Shown: positions 25,253-33,987, counted from the stretch's first letter. The stretch is DNA of 64,000 bases from Flavobacterium circumlabens (GCF_004345565.1 NZ_SLWA01000002.1:62001-126000); one strand, 5' to 3'. Notes: generated from the sequence alone by a model not told the origin. Translations and numbers: made by a program.

Positions 25253-26508
25253 AGCAATTAGCAAAAACCAAGGTGACTGTGCGTCTTCGAAAAGCAGAAG
25301 ACCGAAAAGAATGGTATGTTTACATAGAAAGCTATCCTGTAGAGATTTCCGAAAAGAAAGCTCCCCAGAGAATCCGTGAATATATAAACCGATCCGTAAC
25401 AACAGTGGAGTGGGACAAAAAAAGAACTGCCCGGACAGATGCAGCTGGATCAAAGTCGTACAAACCCAGACGCAGCGATAACGGAATTATAATCTGCAGA
25501 AGCGAAAACGACCGTGAAATTATGCTGTATGCTGACGGAGTGCGTAAAATTCGGCAGAAAGAATACGATAACACAGATTTGTACAGTGATGCTGAGAACC
25601 TATTGGCTGAACAAAAAGAAAAAGGAAAAGAGGATTTTATTAGATATATTTCTGCCACTGCAGCTAAAAGACATGCCCGAAGTTCGAAATCTATTCAGAT
25701 CAATTGGGAGCGGTCCAAAGAATTTTTAAAAAGCTATTCGAAAGGCAGCCTTATGTTTTCTCAGATTGACAGCAGAATGGCGGAAGATTTTAAACTATTT
25801 CTGCTAGGTGCTCCACTCGGAGGAGGCAAAAAAGGAACCATTTCCCGCAACACTGCGGGTACCTATTTTTCCATATTTAAAGCGGCTTTAAAACAGGCCT
25901 TTATCGAGGGATATCTAACAGTTGATTTATCTTCAAAAATAAAAGGCATCCCGGAGCAGGAGTCAAGACGTGAATATCTGACCATTGAAGAATTGAATAC
26001 ACTGGTATCAACACCATGTGAAAAAGACGTCCTTAAAAGAGCCGCACTTTTCTCAGCGCTTACAGGACTGAGGCATTCCGACATTCAGAAGCTCCGCTGG
26101 AAAGAGATTAGTCTGGAAGATGGTATGGCTAAACTGCATTTTACGCAGAAAAAGACAAAGGGCGTTGAATATATGCCTATTTCTCAGCAGGCTTTGCAGC
26201 TCTGCGGAGAACCGAGGCTTCCCGCGCAGCTTGTTTTTGAGGATCTGCCGGACCCATCGTGGATTTCGCGCCCTCTGAAAAAATGGGTTGAATCTGCTGG
26301 CATTAAAAAAAATATTACCTTCCACTGCTTCCGCCATACATTTGCAACACTGCAGTTATCGAGCGGGACAGACATTTATACGGTCAGTAAAATGCTGGGA
26401 CATACCAACGTAAAAACTACTGAAATCTATGCAAAAGTAGTGGACGAGAAGAAAAATAAAGCTTCGCAGGCAATACAATTGGAATCTTTAAAGAACAAGC
26501 CGCAATGA
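25249..26508 (+). CDS. Tyrosine recombinase/integrase
   Basis: This 419-residue site-specific recombinase has an N-terminal arm-binding-like part, a SAM-like core-binding domain (about 125-235) and a catalytic domain. Catalytic residues can be placed: R275 in SALTGLRHSDI, Lys about 302, H359 and R362 in FHCFRHTFATL, H385 in LGHTNVKTT, and the nucleophile Y394 in TEIYAKV. It integrates and excises DNA between att sites. It is coupled by a 4-base overlap to the HTH gene before it and the membrane protein after it. Its codon use (cag, ctg, cgg) is more GC-rich than that of dnaK, in keeping with foreign origin. Confidence 0.95.
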   Translation: MKQLAKTKVTVRLRKAEDRKEWYVYIESYPVEISEKKAPQRIREYINRSVTTVEWDKKRTARTDAAGSKSYKPRRSDNGIIICRSENDREIMLYADGVRKIRQKEYDNTDLYSDAENLLAEQKEKGKEDFIRYISATAAKRHARSSKSIQINWERSKEFLKSYSKGSLMFSQIDSRMAEDFKLFLLGAPLGGGKKGTISRNTAGTYFSIFKAALKQAFIEGYLTVDLSSKIKGIPEQESRREYLTIEELNTLVSTPCEKDVLKRAALFSALTGLRHSDIQKLRWKEISLEDGMAKLHFTQKKTKGVEYMPISQQALQLCGEPRLPAQLVFEDLPDPSWISRPLKKWVESAGIKKNITFHCFRHTFATLQLSSGTDIYTVSKMLGHTNVKTTEIYAKVVDEKKNKASQAIQLESLKNKPQ

Positions 26509-27254
26509 AAACAAAATACTTTGAATATATTGTTATTTACCTGTCTGTTTTTTTAGTATGTGTTTTTGTCGGCATAATAGGAAGACTGGTGCTGCTGGAA
26601 AAAGGTGCGGATGAGTATACAGCCGGCGCTTTTTTTTGGATCAGCACTGGATTTGGAATTTTAATGTTTGCAATTCTAAGTTTATTTCTAAACGAATTGG
26701 CCGCTCGCGTACTGAATCGTTTTTTGAAGGTTAAAAAAAATGAATCGCCTGAAAACCATATTCCAAGTGAAGACCTTGAAAAGATCGAAGAGGAGCGTCA
26801 GGATACTTTAATTAAACCCGAATTGTCTGAAAATAAAAATTCAGCCAGATATATTGAACAGATAAGAGAGCAGCAGCAAAATGTAATCAAAAATCAAAAA
26901 CAAGCCAGAATTGATATTGTAATTCGTTATACGCAGGAAAAATTTGCCATATATGCTGCAGATGATGATTTGAAACAATTGTGCAGGAATATAATAATAT
27001 ATGCTGAAGAGATAAATTTTGAAAATATTAAACAGGTAAAAGTAAAAGATTTGTCAAATCTCGATTTGTATCATTTTGGCTGGAATATCTGGAATTGTTT
27101 TAAAGTAGGAAAACAGGACAGTATCGCACAATTTTTAAAATTAACTTTTGCGGAATCCTTAAAGGATGTTGAAGAGAACAGCATTAAAACGCATCTGAAA
27201 GATGATGATCAAAAAGGCATTATAAAAATTATGGAAGACTTTACTTATTTCTAA
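26505..27254 (+). CDS. Membrane protein of the integrated element
   Basis: This 249-residue protein has two helices near the N-terminus (about 8-30 and 42-64), a basic segment and a long charged cytoplasmic part with a coiled-coil-like stretch (about 80-145). I do not recognise the family. It starts inside the recombinase stop codon, so it belongs to the same operon. It is probably cargo of the element or an accessory protein. Confidence 0.65.
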   Translation: MKTKYFEYIVIYLSVFLVCVFVGIIGRLVLLEKGADEYTAGAFFWISTGFGILMFAILSLFLNELAARVLNRFLKVKKNESPENHIPSEDLEKIEEERQDTLIKPELSENKNSARYIEQIREQQQNVIKNQKQARIDIVIRYTQEKFAIYAADDDLKQLCRNIIIYAEEINFENIKQVKVKDLSNLDLYHFGWNIWNCFKVGKQDSIAQFLKLTFAESLKDVEENSIKTHLKDDDQKGIIKIMEDFTYF

Positions 27255-27362
27255 TTATCAGTAATTAGAAATGCACTGTGTTTTTTAAGTGTTTTTGTTG
27301 TGGCTTAGGACACAGTGAAAACACTTTTTTCATTTGCTCTATAACAATTAAAAACGATAGTT

Positions 27363-27704
27363 ATGGACATAAATGAAATCTCATTTGAGAACCTGCCCAA
27401 AGCAGTAGCACAATTAGCGATTGAAATTGCCGAGATTAAACTTATGATTCAGAATGTACAAGTATATGAATCTAAAGAAAAAAGTGTTCCTATTGGTATT
27501 GAAGAAGTAAGCCGGTTAATAGGAAAAGCAAAGCCTACAATTTACGCTCTTGTAAGGCAAAGAAAAATCCCGTGTTATAAGTATGGTAAAAAGCTGTATT
27601 TTTTTGAAGAAGAGCTTTTAGAATGGATTTCTAAAGGGAAAAAGAAAACAATACAGGAAATCGAATCAGAAGTATTGAAATATAATCATAATCGAAATAA
27701 ATAG
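27363..27704 (+). CDS. HTH excisionase-type DNA-binding protein
   Basis: This 113-residue protein has an N-terminal amphipathic helix (possibly for dimerisation) followed by an excisionase/MerR-type HTH: IGIEEVSRLIGKAKPTIYAL with VRQRKIPCYKYGKKLYF (about 53-90). This is the pattern of the HTH_17 family, which binds DNA at phage or transposon ends. It lies 108 bases after the membrane-protein gene and may be separately transcribed. Confidence 0.8.
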   Translation: MDINEISFENLPKAVAQLAIEIAEIKLMIQNVQVYESKEKSVPIGIEEVSRLIGKAKPTIYALVRQRKIPCYKYGKKLYFFEEELLEWISKGKKKTIQEIESEVLKYNHNRNK

Positions 27705-27995
27705 ATGGATTATAGCCAGGAAGAATACTTATTGTCATTCTATTAGATCATAGTGAAAAATTCATATTGTGGTTTCATGAATAATTAGGTCAGTAATACA
27801 CAAATTTTGTTGATTATTAGATAGGAAATTTTCAACGGATAATTAGGGATTCGAATTCTTCTTTAGACCCAGTTAATATAGGTAATGCAATGCTGATTAT
27901 TTCAGGGATACTTCTGAAATTTTAATAGAATAAATATACATTTTTTTATTATTTAATAGGTATTTTTGGATCAACTTGATGTGTAAAAGCTGGAT

Positions 27996-28016
27996 AGAGT
28001 AGAGCAGGATTCGAAC
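27996..28016 (-). other. tRNA 3'-end-like fragment
   Basis: On the minus strand GTTCGAATCCTGCT looks like a tRNA T-loop plus the 3' side of the T-stem and acceptor. The required 5' partner GCAGG is missing, so it is not a tRNA. It may be a leftover att core. Confidence 0.25.
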
Positions 28017-28070
28017 TTAATCGTTCAAACCCGTTTCTATGTTACGTTTTTATAATGTCTTAAACCTAAG

Positions 28071-28087
28071 TGCACCGATTCTGCACC
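28071..28087. repeat. Paired TGCACC-N5-TGCACC (possible right recombinase site)
   Basis: TGCACC at 28071-28076 and 28082-28087, with a 5-base spacer, has the same geometry as the TGTACC pair at 24615-24631. Confidence 0.4.
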
Positions 28088-28816
28088 TGAATTACAATTG
28101 TTGCTTTTTTACTGTTTATTTATTTCAAAAACAGCTTTGTTTTTATGTTTAACAGACTCTTATTCAGTGATATTATTCTGAATAATTTGTTTGTAAATAT
28201 ATCATTATTTTTCGATTATTAATAATTTAATTTTTGATGATTCTTTGTAGCGGGAAGCATTCAAATATTGATGATTATGCTAGTATTATTGAATGCGCAT
28301 CTTAAATTTGATTTTGAAAAATTAGGATAACTTTTTTGAATAATAAAAATAAGCCTCACTATTTTGAAATATAAACTATTGAAAGATTAAAAAATTATTA
28401 TTAAAAAATGAACCTTAATTTTTTCGATACAGAAAGTAATATTCCTTTATTTATAAGGTTTTTCCAACCATGAAATACAAATGAGGTACAAGTTTTTAGC
28501 TAATAAAACAAAGTAACAACAAATAAAAAATTATAGATATAAGGATCGTTTTTGTTTGACCTTTTTTACTTATCTCAAAGAATACATTAACCCAACGGTT
28601 AGCACGAATATATTTAAAATATTCTATTTCAATAGATTTTAATTGATCGCTTGTAGTCTATTGTATTAGATCTGATTCTTTTATTCAAATGACTTGTTTT
28701 TATTCTTTATACTATGATAGACATCATGTCTATGGCAAACCATTGAAAGTATGTAGCTCTTTTATCGAACTTATTTTGATGATATTTTGCTCAGAATTTT
28801 TCATATTTTAAAATTC

Positions 28817-28842
28817 GCAGACAGTTTTCAAATACTGTCTGC
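28817..28842 (-). terminator. Hairpin downstream of the aldo/keto reductase
   Basis: GCAGACAGT and ACTGTCTGC form a perfect 9-bp stem with an 8-base loop. It lies 18 bases past the stop of the minus-strand reductase. The T-run after it on that strand is weak. Confidence 0.55.
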
Positions 28843-28860
28843 ATTTAAAAATCTATAAAT

Positions 28861-29901
28861 TTAAGCATTTAAAAAATTACTCCCAGATGCACTTCGGTCT
28901 TGTGTCATTACTTCTAAAACACCGCCCGGATATTCGCCTGGTAATTTGCTTACTTCATCCAGTTGTGCTAATTCTTCTTCTGTAAAAACCACATCAATTG
29001 CTTTTAAATTATCCTCTAACTGATGCTGTTTTGTTGCTCCAATGATCACACTTGTTACTACAGGTTGGTTTAAAGTCCAAGCCAATGCCAATTGTGCAAT
29101 AGTTGTATTTTTTTCTTCTGCCATTGGCGTTAAAACGTCTAAAACATCATAAGCTCTTTCTTCGTGAAAAGATGGAAAAGGAAAATTATTTAAACGCCCT
29201 TCTTCTTTTTGTCCATCTCTTTTGTATTTTCCAGTAAGCAAACCACCACTTAAAGGACTCCAGATCATCATTCCAACTTTTTGGTCTAATAATAATGGAA
29301 CTAATTCTCTTTCTGCATCCCTCACATCTAATGAATAATTTGCCTGTAACGAAGAAAAACTGTCTAAATGATTGTATTTAGAATAAGACAACGCTTTCAT
29401 TAGTTGCCAAGCTGCAATGTTACTTGCACCAAAGTATCTAATCTTACCACTTCGCACCAAATCATCTAAAGTTCGAATAGTTTCCTCTATTGGAGTTAAT
29501 GGGTCTGCTGTATGAATTTGATATAAATCAATATAATCTGTACCTAATCTTTTTAGACTGGCATCCACTTGTTGAATGACATGCTTTTTTGAAAGCCCGA
29601 GGTCGTTCTGGCTTTTACCCATTGTTCCTCTAACTTTTGTTGCCAAAACCAAATCGTCTCTGTTGATACCAAGGTTTTTTATAGCTTGACCAATCATTAC
29701 TTCCTAAAGTCCTTCGGAATAAATGTTTGCAGTGTCAATATAATTAACACCTGCCTCTGTTACCGTTTTGATTTGTTCGTCCACTTCTTTTTGGTCAAGA
29801 TTGCCCATATAACCAAAAAATCCTTTTCCGCCATAATTCATTGTACCTAAACAAATGGTTGAAACTTTTAACCCTGTATTCCCTAAAGTTTTGTACTTCA
29901 T
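28861..29901 (-). pseudogene. Aldo/keto reductase interrupted by an in-frame amber codon
   Basis: Read through, this is a full-length (about 346 residues) aldo/keto reductase that would reduce aldehydes or ketones with NADPH. The N-terminal part has GTMNYGGKG, catalytic D56 and Y61 in YIDTANIYSEG. After a TAG at codon 66 (29704-29706) the same frame continues with V-M-I-G-Q-A-I-K, LVLATKVRG (catalytic Lys) and IDLYQIHTAD (catalytic His). There is no frameshift, only one stop. The downstream part could restart at the ATG at 29697, but it would lack the catalytic Asp and Tyr. Otherwise the coding sequence looks intact, so the mutation is recent or a sequencing error. Confidence 0.85.
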
Positions 29902-30003
29902 TTTTTCTATTTATTTAATTGTGAAGTACAAAGGTCAGCAGTTTAATAAATTTGGCTGTGTCCAAATAAAAGATATTTGTGTTCAAAATGAATTACATAC
30001 AAG

Positions 30004-30054
30004 CTAATTAAAAGAATTTCTAAACTCTAATGGTGTAAAATTTGTTTTAGTCTT
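30004..30054 (-). pseudogene. Fragment: C-terminus of an AraC-family regulator
   Basis: The minus-strand frame reads K-T-K-T-N-F-T-P-L-E-F-R-N-S-F-N-stop. This is the typical end of the AraC/XylS DNA-binding domain (TPxEFR). A stop codon lies immediately upstream in frame, so only the tail remains. Confidence 0.6.
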
Positions 30055-30105
30055 CTATACTTGTTAATTTCAAGCTTGTTTCAGTTTCCTACTCTTGTAT
30101 GAATT

Positions 30106-30186
30106 CCAGATTTGGGAAATAGTTTGGCACCAATATTAAATGATATGGCAAATTGGGGCAAAGAAAATGTATTGAAAACAGAATGA
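30106..30186 (+). pseudogene. Fragment: C-terminus of an HxlR-family regulator
   Basis: The plus frame reads P-D-L-G-N-S-L-A-P-I-L-N-D-M-A-N-W-G-K-E-N, then V-L-K-T-E and a stop. This matches the end of HxlR-type winged-helix proteins (LTxxGxxLxPILxxMxxWG). No start or upstream domain is left. Confidence 0.65.
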
Positions 30187-30198
30187 TAAATAACAAAT

Positions 30199-30558
30199 TT
30201 AATAAGACTGTTGTTCGATTGATTTTGTTATTGCAGACTTAACTTCTCCCGTATGTTTTGTTGTTTTGGTTTCTATCAACATAATTGAGCATTCTTCAAT
30301 AGATGAAACTCTATGATTAATACCTTTTGGGACTACAAACATATCTCCAGATTTCATAGTTAGATTAGCTTTATTTTCAATTTCCATTAAAAGTTCACCT
30401 TCTATAATGTAAAATAGTTCATCTTCGTTTTCGTGATTATGCCAAGGAACTTCTTGACCTTTAATTTTGGCAACTTTTACATATTGGTCATTAACTTCAG
30501 CAATGATTTTTGGAGAGAAGTAGTCTTTAACGTCTTCTAGTTGATCTTTTAAATTCAT
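30199..30558 (-). CDS. Single-domain cupin protein
   Basis: This 119-residue protein has a cupin fold. Motif 1 is WHNHENEDELFYIIEGE (two metal-binding His and a Glu) and motif 2 is GDMFVVPKGINHRV (the third His). It probably binds a divalent metal; the ligand or substrate is unknown. It is cytosolic. A diverged copy of its first half is fused to another gene fragment at 33577-33987. It lies in a cluster of redox-type genes on the minus strand. Confidence 0.85.
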   Translation of the reverse strand: MNLKDQLEDVKDYFSPKIIAEVNDQYVKVAKIKGQEVPWHNHENEDELFYIIEGELLMEIENKANLTMKSGDMFVVPKGINHRVSSIEECSIMLIETKTTKHTGEVKSAITKSIEQQSY

Positions 30559-30667
30559 AATATAATATTTTAATAGTTTACCGTATATGTTGCTAAGTAC
30601 ACAATGCCGACAATCAATCCTGTTGCAATGGCAGACTGGTAAGCAAAATGGATATAATTTTCAATAA

Positions 30668-31390
30668 CTATGGATTAAGCAGCTTCAGGTACTCTGAAAT
30701 TGTTTCGTTGTTCGCTTTGGCTCTTGTTTCGCTGCTGCCAAAGGTCAGTTCGGTTTTGCCTTCTTTCAATTGCTCAAATATTGATGCCACAAAATCGCTC
30801 ACTTCAGGTAAGCCTTTGTGAACTACTTGTCCGCCCAATGCTGTGTTTATTGCAGGCGGTATCAATTCTATTACTTCTATATTTTTGTCTTTTAGCTGAT
30901 GGCGTAAAGAAATTGTGAAAGACCTTGTAAAAGCCTTCGTACCGCAATATACCGGCACTTTGGAAAATGGTGTAAACGCAAGTCCTGATGATACATTGAT
31001 TATTGTATTTAATGAAGGAATACTTAAAAAGAGTTTTGTAAGATGGATAGGTGCCAAAATGTTTATGTCCACTTCCGTTTTAGCCCTTTCATAAAAGTCA
31101 TCGTCAGACACATTCATCCAGTTTTGAACGCCCGCATTGTTTACAAGCACATTTAAGTCGGAATGATTTGCTGCAACCCATTCATATAATTCATTGCGGC
31201 CTTCTTCACCTTCCAGATCACATACTTTTGTGATAACGGAAGGAAATTTTTCTGCCACTTCTTTTAGTGCAGTTTCCCTGCGTCCACAAATAATAACTGT
31301 ATTGTTTTCGCTGATAAATCTTTCCGTCAATCCTAAACCGATACCGGTAGCACCACCAGTAATTAAAATTTTGTTGTTTGCTAATTTCAT
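30668..31390 (-). CDS. Short-chain dehydrogenase/reductase (DltE-like)
   Basis: This 240-residue SDR has the cofactor motif TGGATGIG near residue 12, NNAG at about 87-90, the catalytic Ser in NVSSGLAF and the YxxxK pair in VYCGTKAF. The PPAINT segment after it is typical of the DltE-type group. It oxidises or reduces an unknown alcohol or ketone with NAD(P). It is the first of two SDRs in the cluster. Confidence 0.88.
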   Translation of the reverse strand: MKLANNKILITGGATGIGLGLTERFISENNTVIICGRRETALKEVAEKFPSVITKVCDLEGEEGRNELYEWVAANHSDLNVLVNNAGVQNWMNVSDDDFYERAKTEVDINILAPIHLTKLFLSIPSLNTIINVSSGLAFTPFSKVPVYCGTKAFTRSFTISLRHQLKDKNIEVIELIPPAINTALGGQVVHKGLPEVSDFVASIFEQLKEGKTELTFGSSETRAKANNETISEYLKLLNP

Positions 31391-31551
31391 TTTTTTTTAT
31401 TGATATTGTTAAATTGGAAAATAATGTAAACCGTGCTTTAGAGCTTATATTTTTTTTTGTGTGTAAATAAGGTTATTTTATTTTAAATCACTCTTTTATA
31501 TTTGTTAATTTTAAACTTGTTTCCCAAAGATTTTTTTGAAACTCCAAATTA

Positions 31552-32400
31552 TTAAGAATCAACAGAAGATTTCACTACTTTGCCATCTGAAAAATAAATT
31601 CCTTTCAAATTGCTAAATTCTTTAGAAAACGCAAGGTTGGCTAATCGAGTTCCTGATTTTGACGGTGTGTTGGTATTTCGCTTAAAAAGCGTCATTGAGG
31701 GCATGATGTTTTTCCATACAAATCTCAAAATCGCAGGATAATTTTTTGCAAGTCCTGTTCCTGGAGTAAGTCCGGGATCAAAAGCATTAACCCTAATTTT
31801 TGTATTAGCTAATTTTTGTTGTAAGCTGTAAACCGTGAGTACATTTGATAATTTTGATGTTGAATACCTTCTTTGTCCTGTTGTCGTTTTCTTTTCATTG
31901 GTTTCCTTTGGATAAGCCAGCTCATTGGCACTTTTATAAACAGGTGGTTCTATTCCTGTTTTTTGTAATGGGTCGTGAGTATCACTTGCAGTAAAGGTTA
32001 TACTTGCATTATTATCCATAAATGGTAAAAGTAATTGTGTCAACGCGAATGGACCTAGATGATTTGTTCCAAAAGTGATTTCAAATCCGTCAGCCGTATA
32101 TTCTGTTTCACCAATATTTTGTATGCCTGCATTGTTTACTAAAGCTGAAATTACAGGTTCTTTTTCTTTACTAAAAGTACTAGCAAATTGACGGATAGAT
32201 TTTAGTGAAGCCAAATCTAATTGTAAACATTTCAAATTTTGATGTCCTGTTTTATTCTTGATTATTTGAATTGCTTCGTTTCCTGCTTGTACATTTCTGC
32301 AAGCTAAAATTATTTGCTCGTTTGTTGCGATTTTTGCCATTTGTAAGGCGCACTTAAAACCAATTCCGCTATTGGCTCCTGTAATAATAATTGATTTCAT
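31552..32400 (-). CDS. Short-chain dehydrogenase/reductase (retinol dehydrogenase-like)
   Basis: This 282-residue SDR has TGANSGIG at 6-13, NNAGIQN, a catalytic Ser in ITFTASDTHD, and RYSTSKLSN with the YxxxK pair. The FDPGLTPGTGL segment is common in the retinol-dehydrogenase-like and protochlorophyllide-reductase-like SDRs. The substrate is unknown. A perfect palindrome, TTTGCCA-TT-TGGCAAA, lies 54 bases before the start and the Crp/Fnr gene lies just upstream, so control by that regulator is likely. Confidence 0.88.
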   Translation of the reverse strand: MKSIIITGANSGIGFKCALQMAKIATNEQIILACRNVQAGNEAIQIIKNKTGHQNLKCLQLDLASLKSIRQFASTFSKEKEPVISALVNNAGIQNIGETEYTADGFEITFGTNHLGPFALTQLLLPFMDNNASITFTASDTHDPLQKTGIEPPVYKSANELAYPKETNEKKTTTGQRRYSTSKLSNVLTVYSLQQKLANTKIRVNAFDPGLTPGTGLAKNYPAILRFVWKNIMPSMTLFKRNTNTPSKSGTRLANLAFSKEFSNLKGIYFSDGKVVKSSVDS

Positions 32401-32453
32401 TTTTTATATTTTTAGTTTATGATGCAAAATTGCCTCAATTAAAAATGAAATTA

Positions 32454-32469
32454 TTTGCCATTTGGCAAA
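32454..32469. promoter_or_regulatory. Crp/Fnr-type operator (perfect palindrome)
   Basis: TTTGCCA-TT-TGGCAAA is a perfect 7-base inverted repeat with a 2-base centre. It lies between the SDR gene (start 32400) and the Crp/Fnr gene. Confidence 0.6.
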
Positions 32470-32479
32470 AAAAAACGAT

Positions 32480-33064
32480 TTAGCGAATGTTTTTTCTAAT
32501 TCTACTTAATGAAGATTGGGTAATTCCCAAATAAGAAGCCAAATAAGATAGTGGTATTCTATTAGCAAGGGTTGGGAATTTATCTAAAAATTCCTGATAG
32601 CGTGTAGTCGCATCTTCGGATAGCATCGGACTTAATTTATTTACTTTCTCTATTAGTGCTTTAGAGGTAATTTGACTAATTATATTGTCCCAACCGATAA
32701 TCGTTAAAGACAATTCCGTTAATGCATCCGTTGAAAGGATTAAAAGTGAACAATCTGTGATGGCTTGTACATATTCTGATGATGGTATTTTTTGGTTAAA
32801 ACTGTTTATGTCAACTGCAAAATTATGTTTGTCAATAAAGTATTTTGTTATTTCTTCGCCTTTGCTGTTGTAATAGCAAACCCGTAAAATTCCTGTGTCA
32901 ATAAAAGCAACCCTTTTGGGTATTTTCCCAGCTTCAGAAAAATACTCGTCTTTTTTTAGTTCCAAAACTTTCGCTTTACTTTTAATTAAATCGATTTGTT
33001 GTTGATTTAGTTGACCAAATTGCAGTAAGTAGTTTATTAAATTATCCATAGCGATAAAGGTCAT
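32480..33064 (-). CDS. Crp/Fnr-family transcriptional regulator
   Basis: This 194-residue protein has an N-terminal cyclic-nucleotide-binding-like domain (about 15-120) and a C-terminal HTH with PLSYLASYLGITQSSLSRIRK (about 172-192). There are no Fnr-type iron-sulfur cysteines and no canonical cAMP-binding Arg-Ser pair, so its signal is unknown. A palindrome, TTTGTCA-AA-TGGCAAA, sits 20 bases before its start and a second one follows the gene before the SDR, which suggests autoregulation plus control of the SDR. An internal ATG (33049) could be the true start. Confidence 0.85.
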   Translation of the reverse strand: MTFIAMDNLINYLLQFGQLNQQQIDLIKSKAKVLELKKDEYFSEAGKIPKRVAFIDTGILRVCYYNSKGEEITKYFIDKHNFAVDINSFNQKIPSSEYVQAITDCSLLILSTDALTELSLTIIGWDNIISQITSKALIEKVNKLSPMLSEDATTRYQEFLDKFPTLANRIPLSYLASYLGITQSSLSRIRKNIR

Positions 33065-33083
33065 TAATTTAAATTTGTTTTAA

Positions 33084-33099
33084 TTTGTCAAATGGCAAA
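33084..33099. promoter_or_regulatory. Crp/Fnr-type operator before the regulator gene
   Basis: TTTGTCA-AA-TGGCAAA is the same 7-2-7 palindrome as at 32454 with one change. It is placed for autoregulation. Confidence 0.55.
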
Positions 33100-33229
33100 A
33101 AAGATTATTGCAATACAATTTCTTGTTTTTTTAGACAAGGTTTGGCATAGTTTGAAGGTTTGCTCACAGCATTACGCATAAAGTTTCGACAACCTTTTTT
33201 ATAGGCAGAATTTTTGTTTGCCTATATTT

Positions 33230-33484
33230 TTACAGAGGGCAACTTGCTGGTTCAGGAAAATATTCTTCACTGATAAATTTTCCGGTTGGACCATTTTCAT
33301 CAATAGTAGCATATTTAACAATACGTTTCCCTGCTTCTTCTGGTGTACTTGTGCCTTGATGTCCTGTAAAGTCAGTTTGGGGATAACCCGGTCAAACCAT
33401 ATTGACTTTAAATGGATTATTCTGTAATTCCTGTGCCTTTTGGATGTCAATAAGTATTAACGCAGGTCTATCTAATTTTGTCAT
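33230..33484 (-). pseudogene. Chimeric pseudogene: isochorismatase start fused to SDR end
   Basis: The frame from the ATG at 33484 reads M-T-K-L-D-R-P-A-L-I-L-I-D-I-Q-K-A, the start of a cysteine hydrolase of the isochorismatase family. It then changes to Q-N-N-P-F-K-V-N-M-V-stop-P-G-Y, a TGA where SDRs usually have Cys. The frame goes on with T-D-F-T-G-H-Q-G-T, EEAGKRIVKYA and GPTGKFISEE, the end of a classical SDR. The SDR core (about 180 residues) is missing. The join must have come from a deletion or recombination. Confidence 0.75.
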
Positions 33485-33576
33485 AATTATTTATTTTATT
33501 TACCGTCATATGATTTTTATATATGAAAATTTTTTATCAAAATGACGGCTTTGAATTTTAAAATCTATGACATATT

Positions 33577-33987
33577 TTATTTTCCGTAAATAGTTTTTAG
33601 AAATTCTTTTAGAGAAATTGGCTTTCTGCCTAACAACATTTCTACCTCACTTCGATTTGTATCAAATTCTCCATTTTTAATAGCTTCTGCAAAAGTGGCA
33701 AAAAAAGCAGCATTACCTTCTGGAACTCCTGCATTCACCAATTGTTCTATATATGTTTTACTGTCTGGTTTGTGATAATTAACCTCTTTACCAGTAATTT
33801 CCGAAAGAATTTCAGCTATATCCGAAAAAGAGTATGCAGTTTCATTAGCTATGGCATATTCCTTATTATGCCAGGGAACTTCTAGCCCTTTAATTTTGGC
33901 AACTTTTACGTACTGGTCATTAACTTCAGCAATGATTTTTGAACAGAAATAGTGTTTAATGTCCCTTAGTTGATCTTTTAAATTCAG
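33577..33987 (-). pseudogene. Chimeric pseudogene: cupin half fused to NmrA-like C-terminus
   Basis: The 137-codon frame has no ATG; CTG (33987) stands where the cupin at 30558 has ATG. Its first 41 residues are a diverged copy of that cupin (N-L-K-D-Q-L, then I-I-A-E-V-N-D-Q-Y-V-K-V-A-K). It switches at W-H-N to KEYAIANETAYSFSDIAEIL, GKEVNYH and LLGRKPISLKEFL. That part is the end of an NmrA/QorB-type NAD(P)-binding protein. The switch point, H-N, matches cupin 'WHNHEN' and NmrA 'HENK', so short homology may have guided the recombination. Confidence 0.75.

Larger units (their letters stand above)
27705..28860. other. Long AT-rich gap without genes
   Basis: I see no convincing open frame in this 1.15-kb gap. 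It contains a tRNA 3'-end-like string at 27996-28016, the TGCACC pair at 28071-28087 and a hairpin at 28817-28842. The rest is very AT-rich, with no transposase or protein remnant that I can defend. Confidence 0.5.

Noticed and set aside
27996..28016. A tRNA gene
   Set aside because: Only the 3' half-like string is present; no cloverleaf can be formed.
33130..33150. Sigma-54 promoter (TTTGGCATAGTTTGA)
   Set aside because: The spacing between TGGCA and TTG is two bases too short compared with the -24/-12 rule, and no gene starts nearby.
33199..33450. 83-codon minus-strand open frame
   Set aside because: It is a shifted reading of the isochorismatase/SDR chimera; the other frame has recognisable family text.
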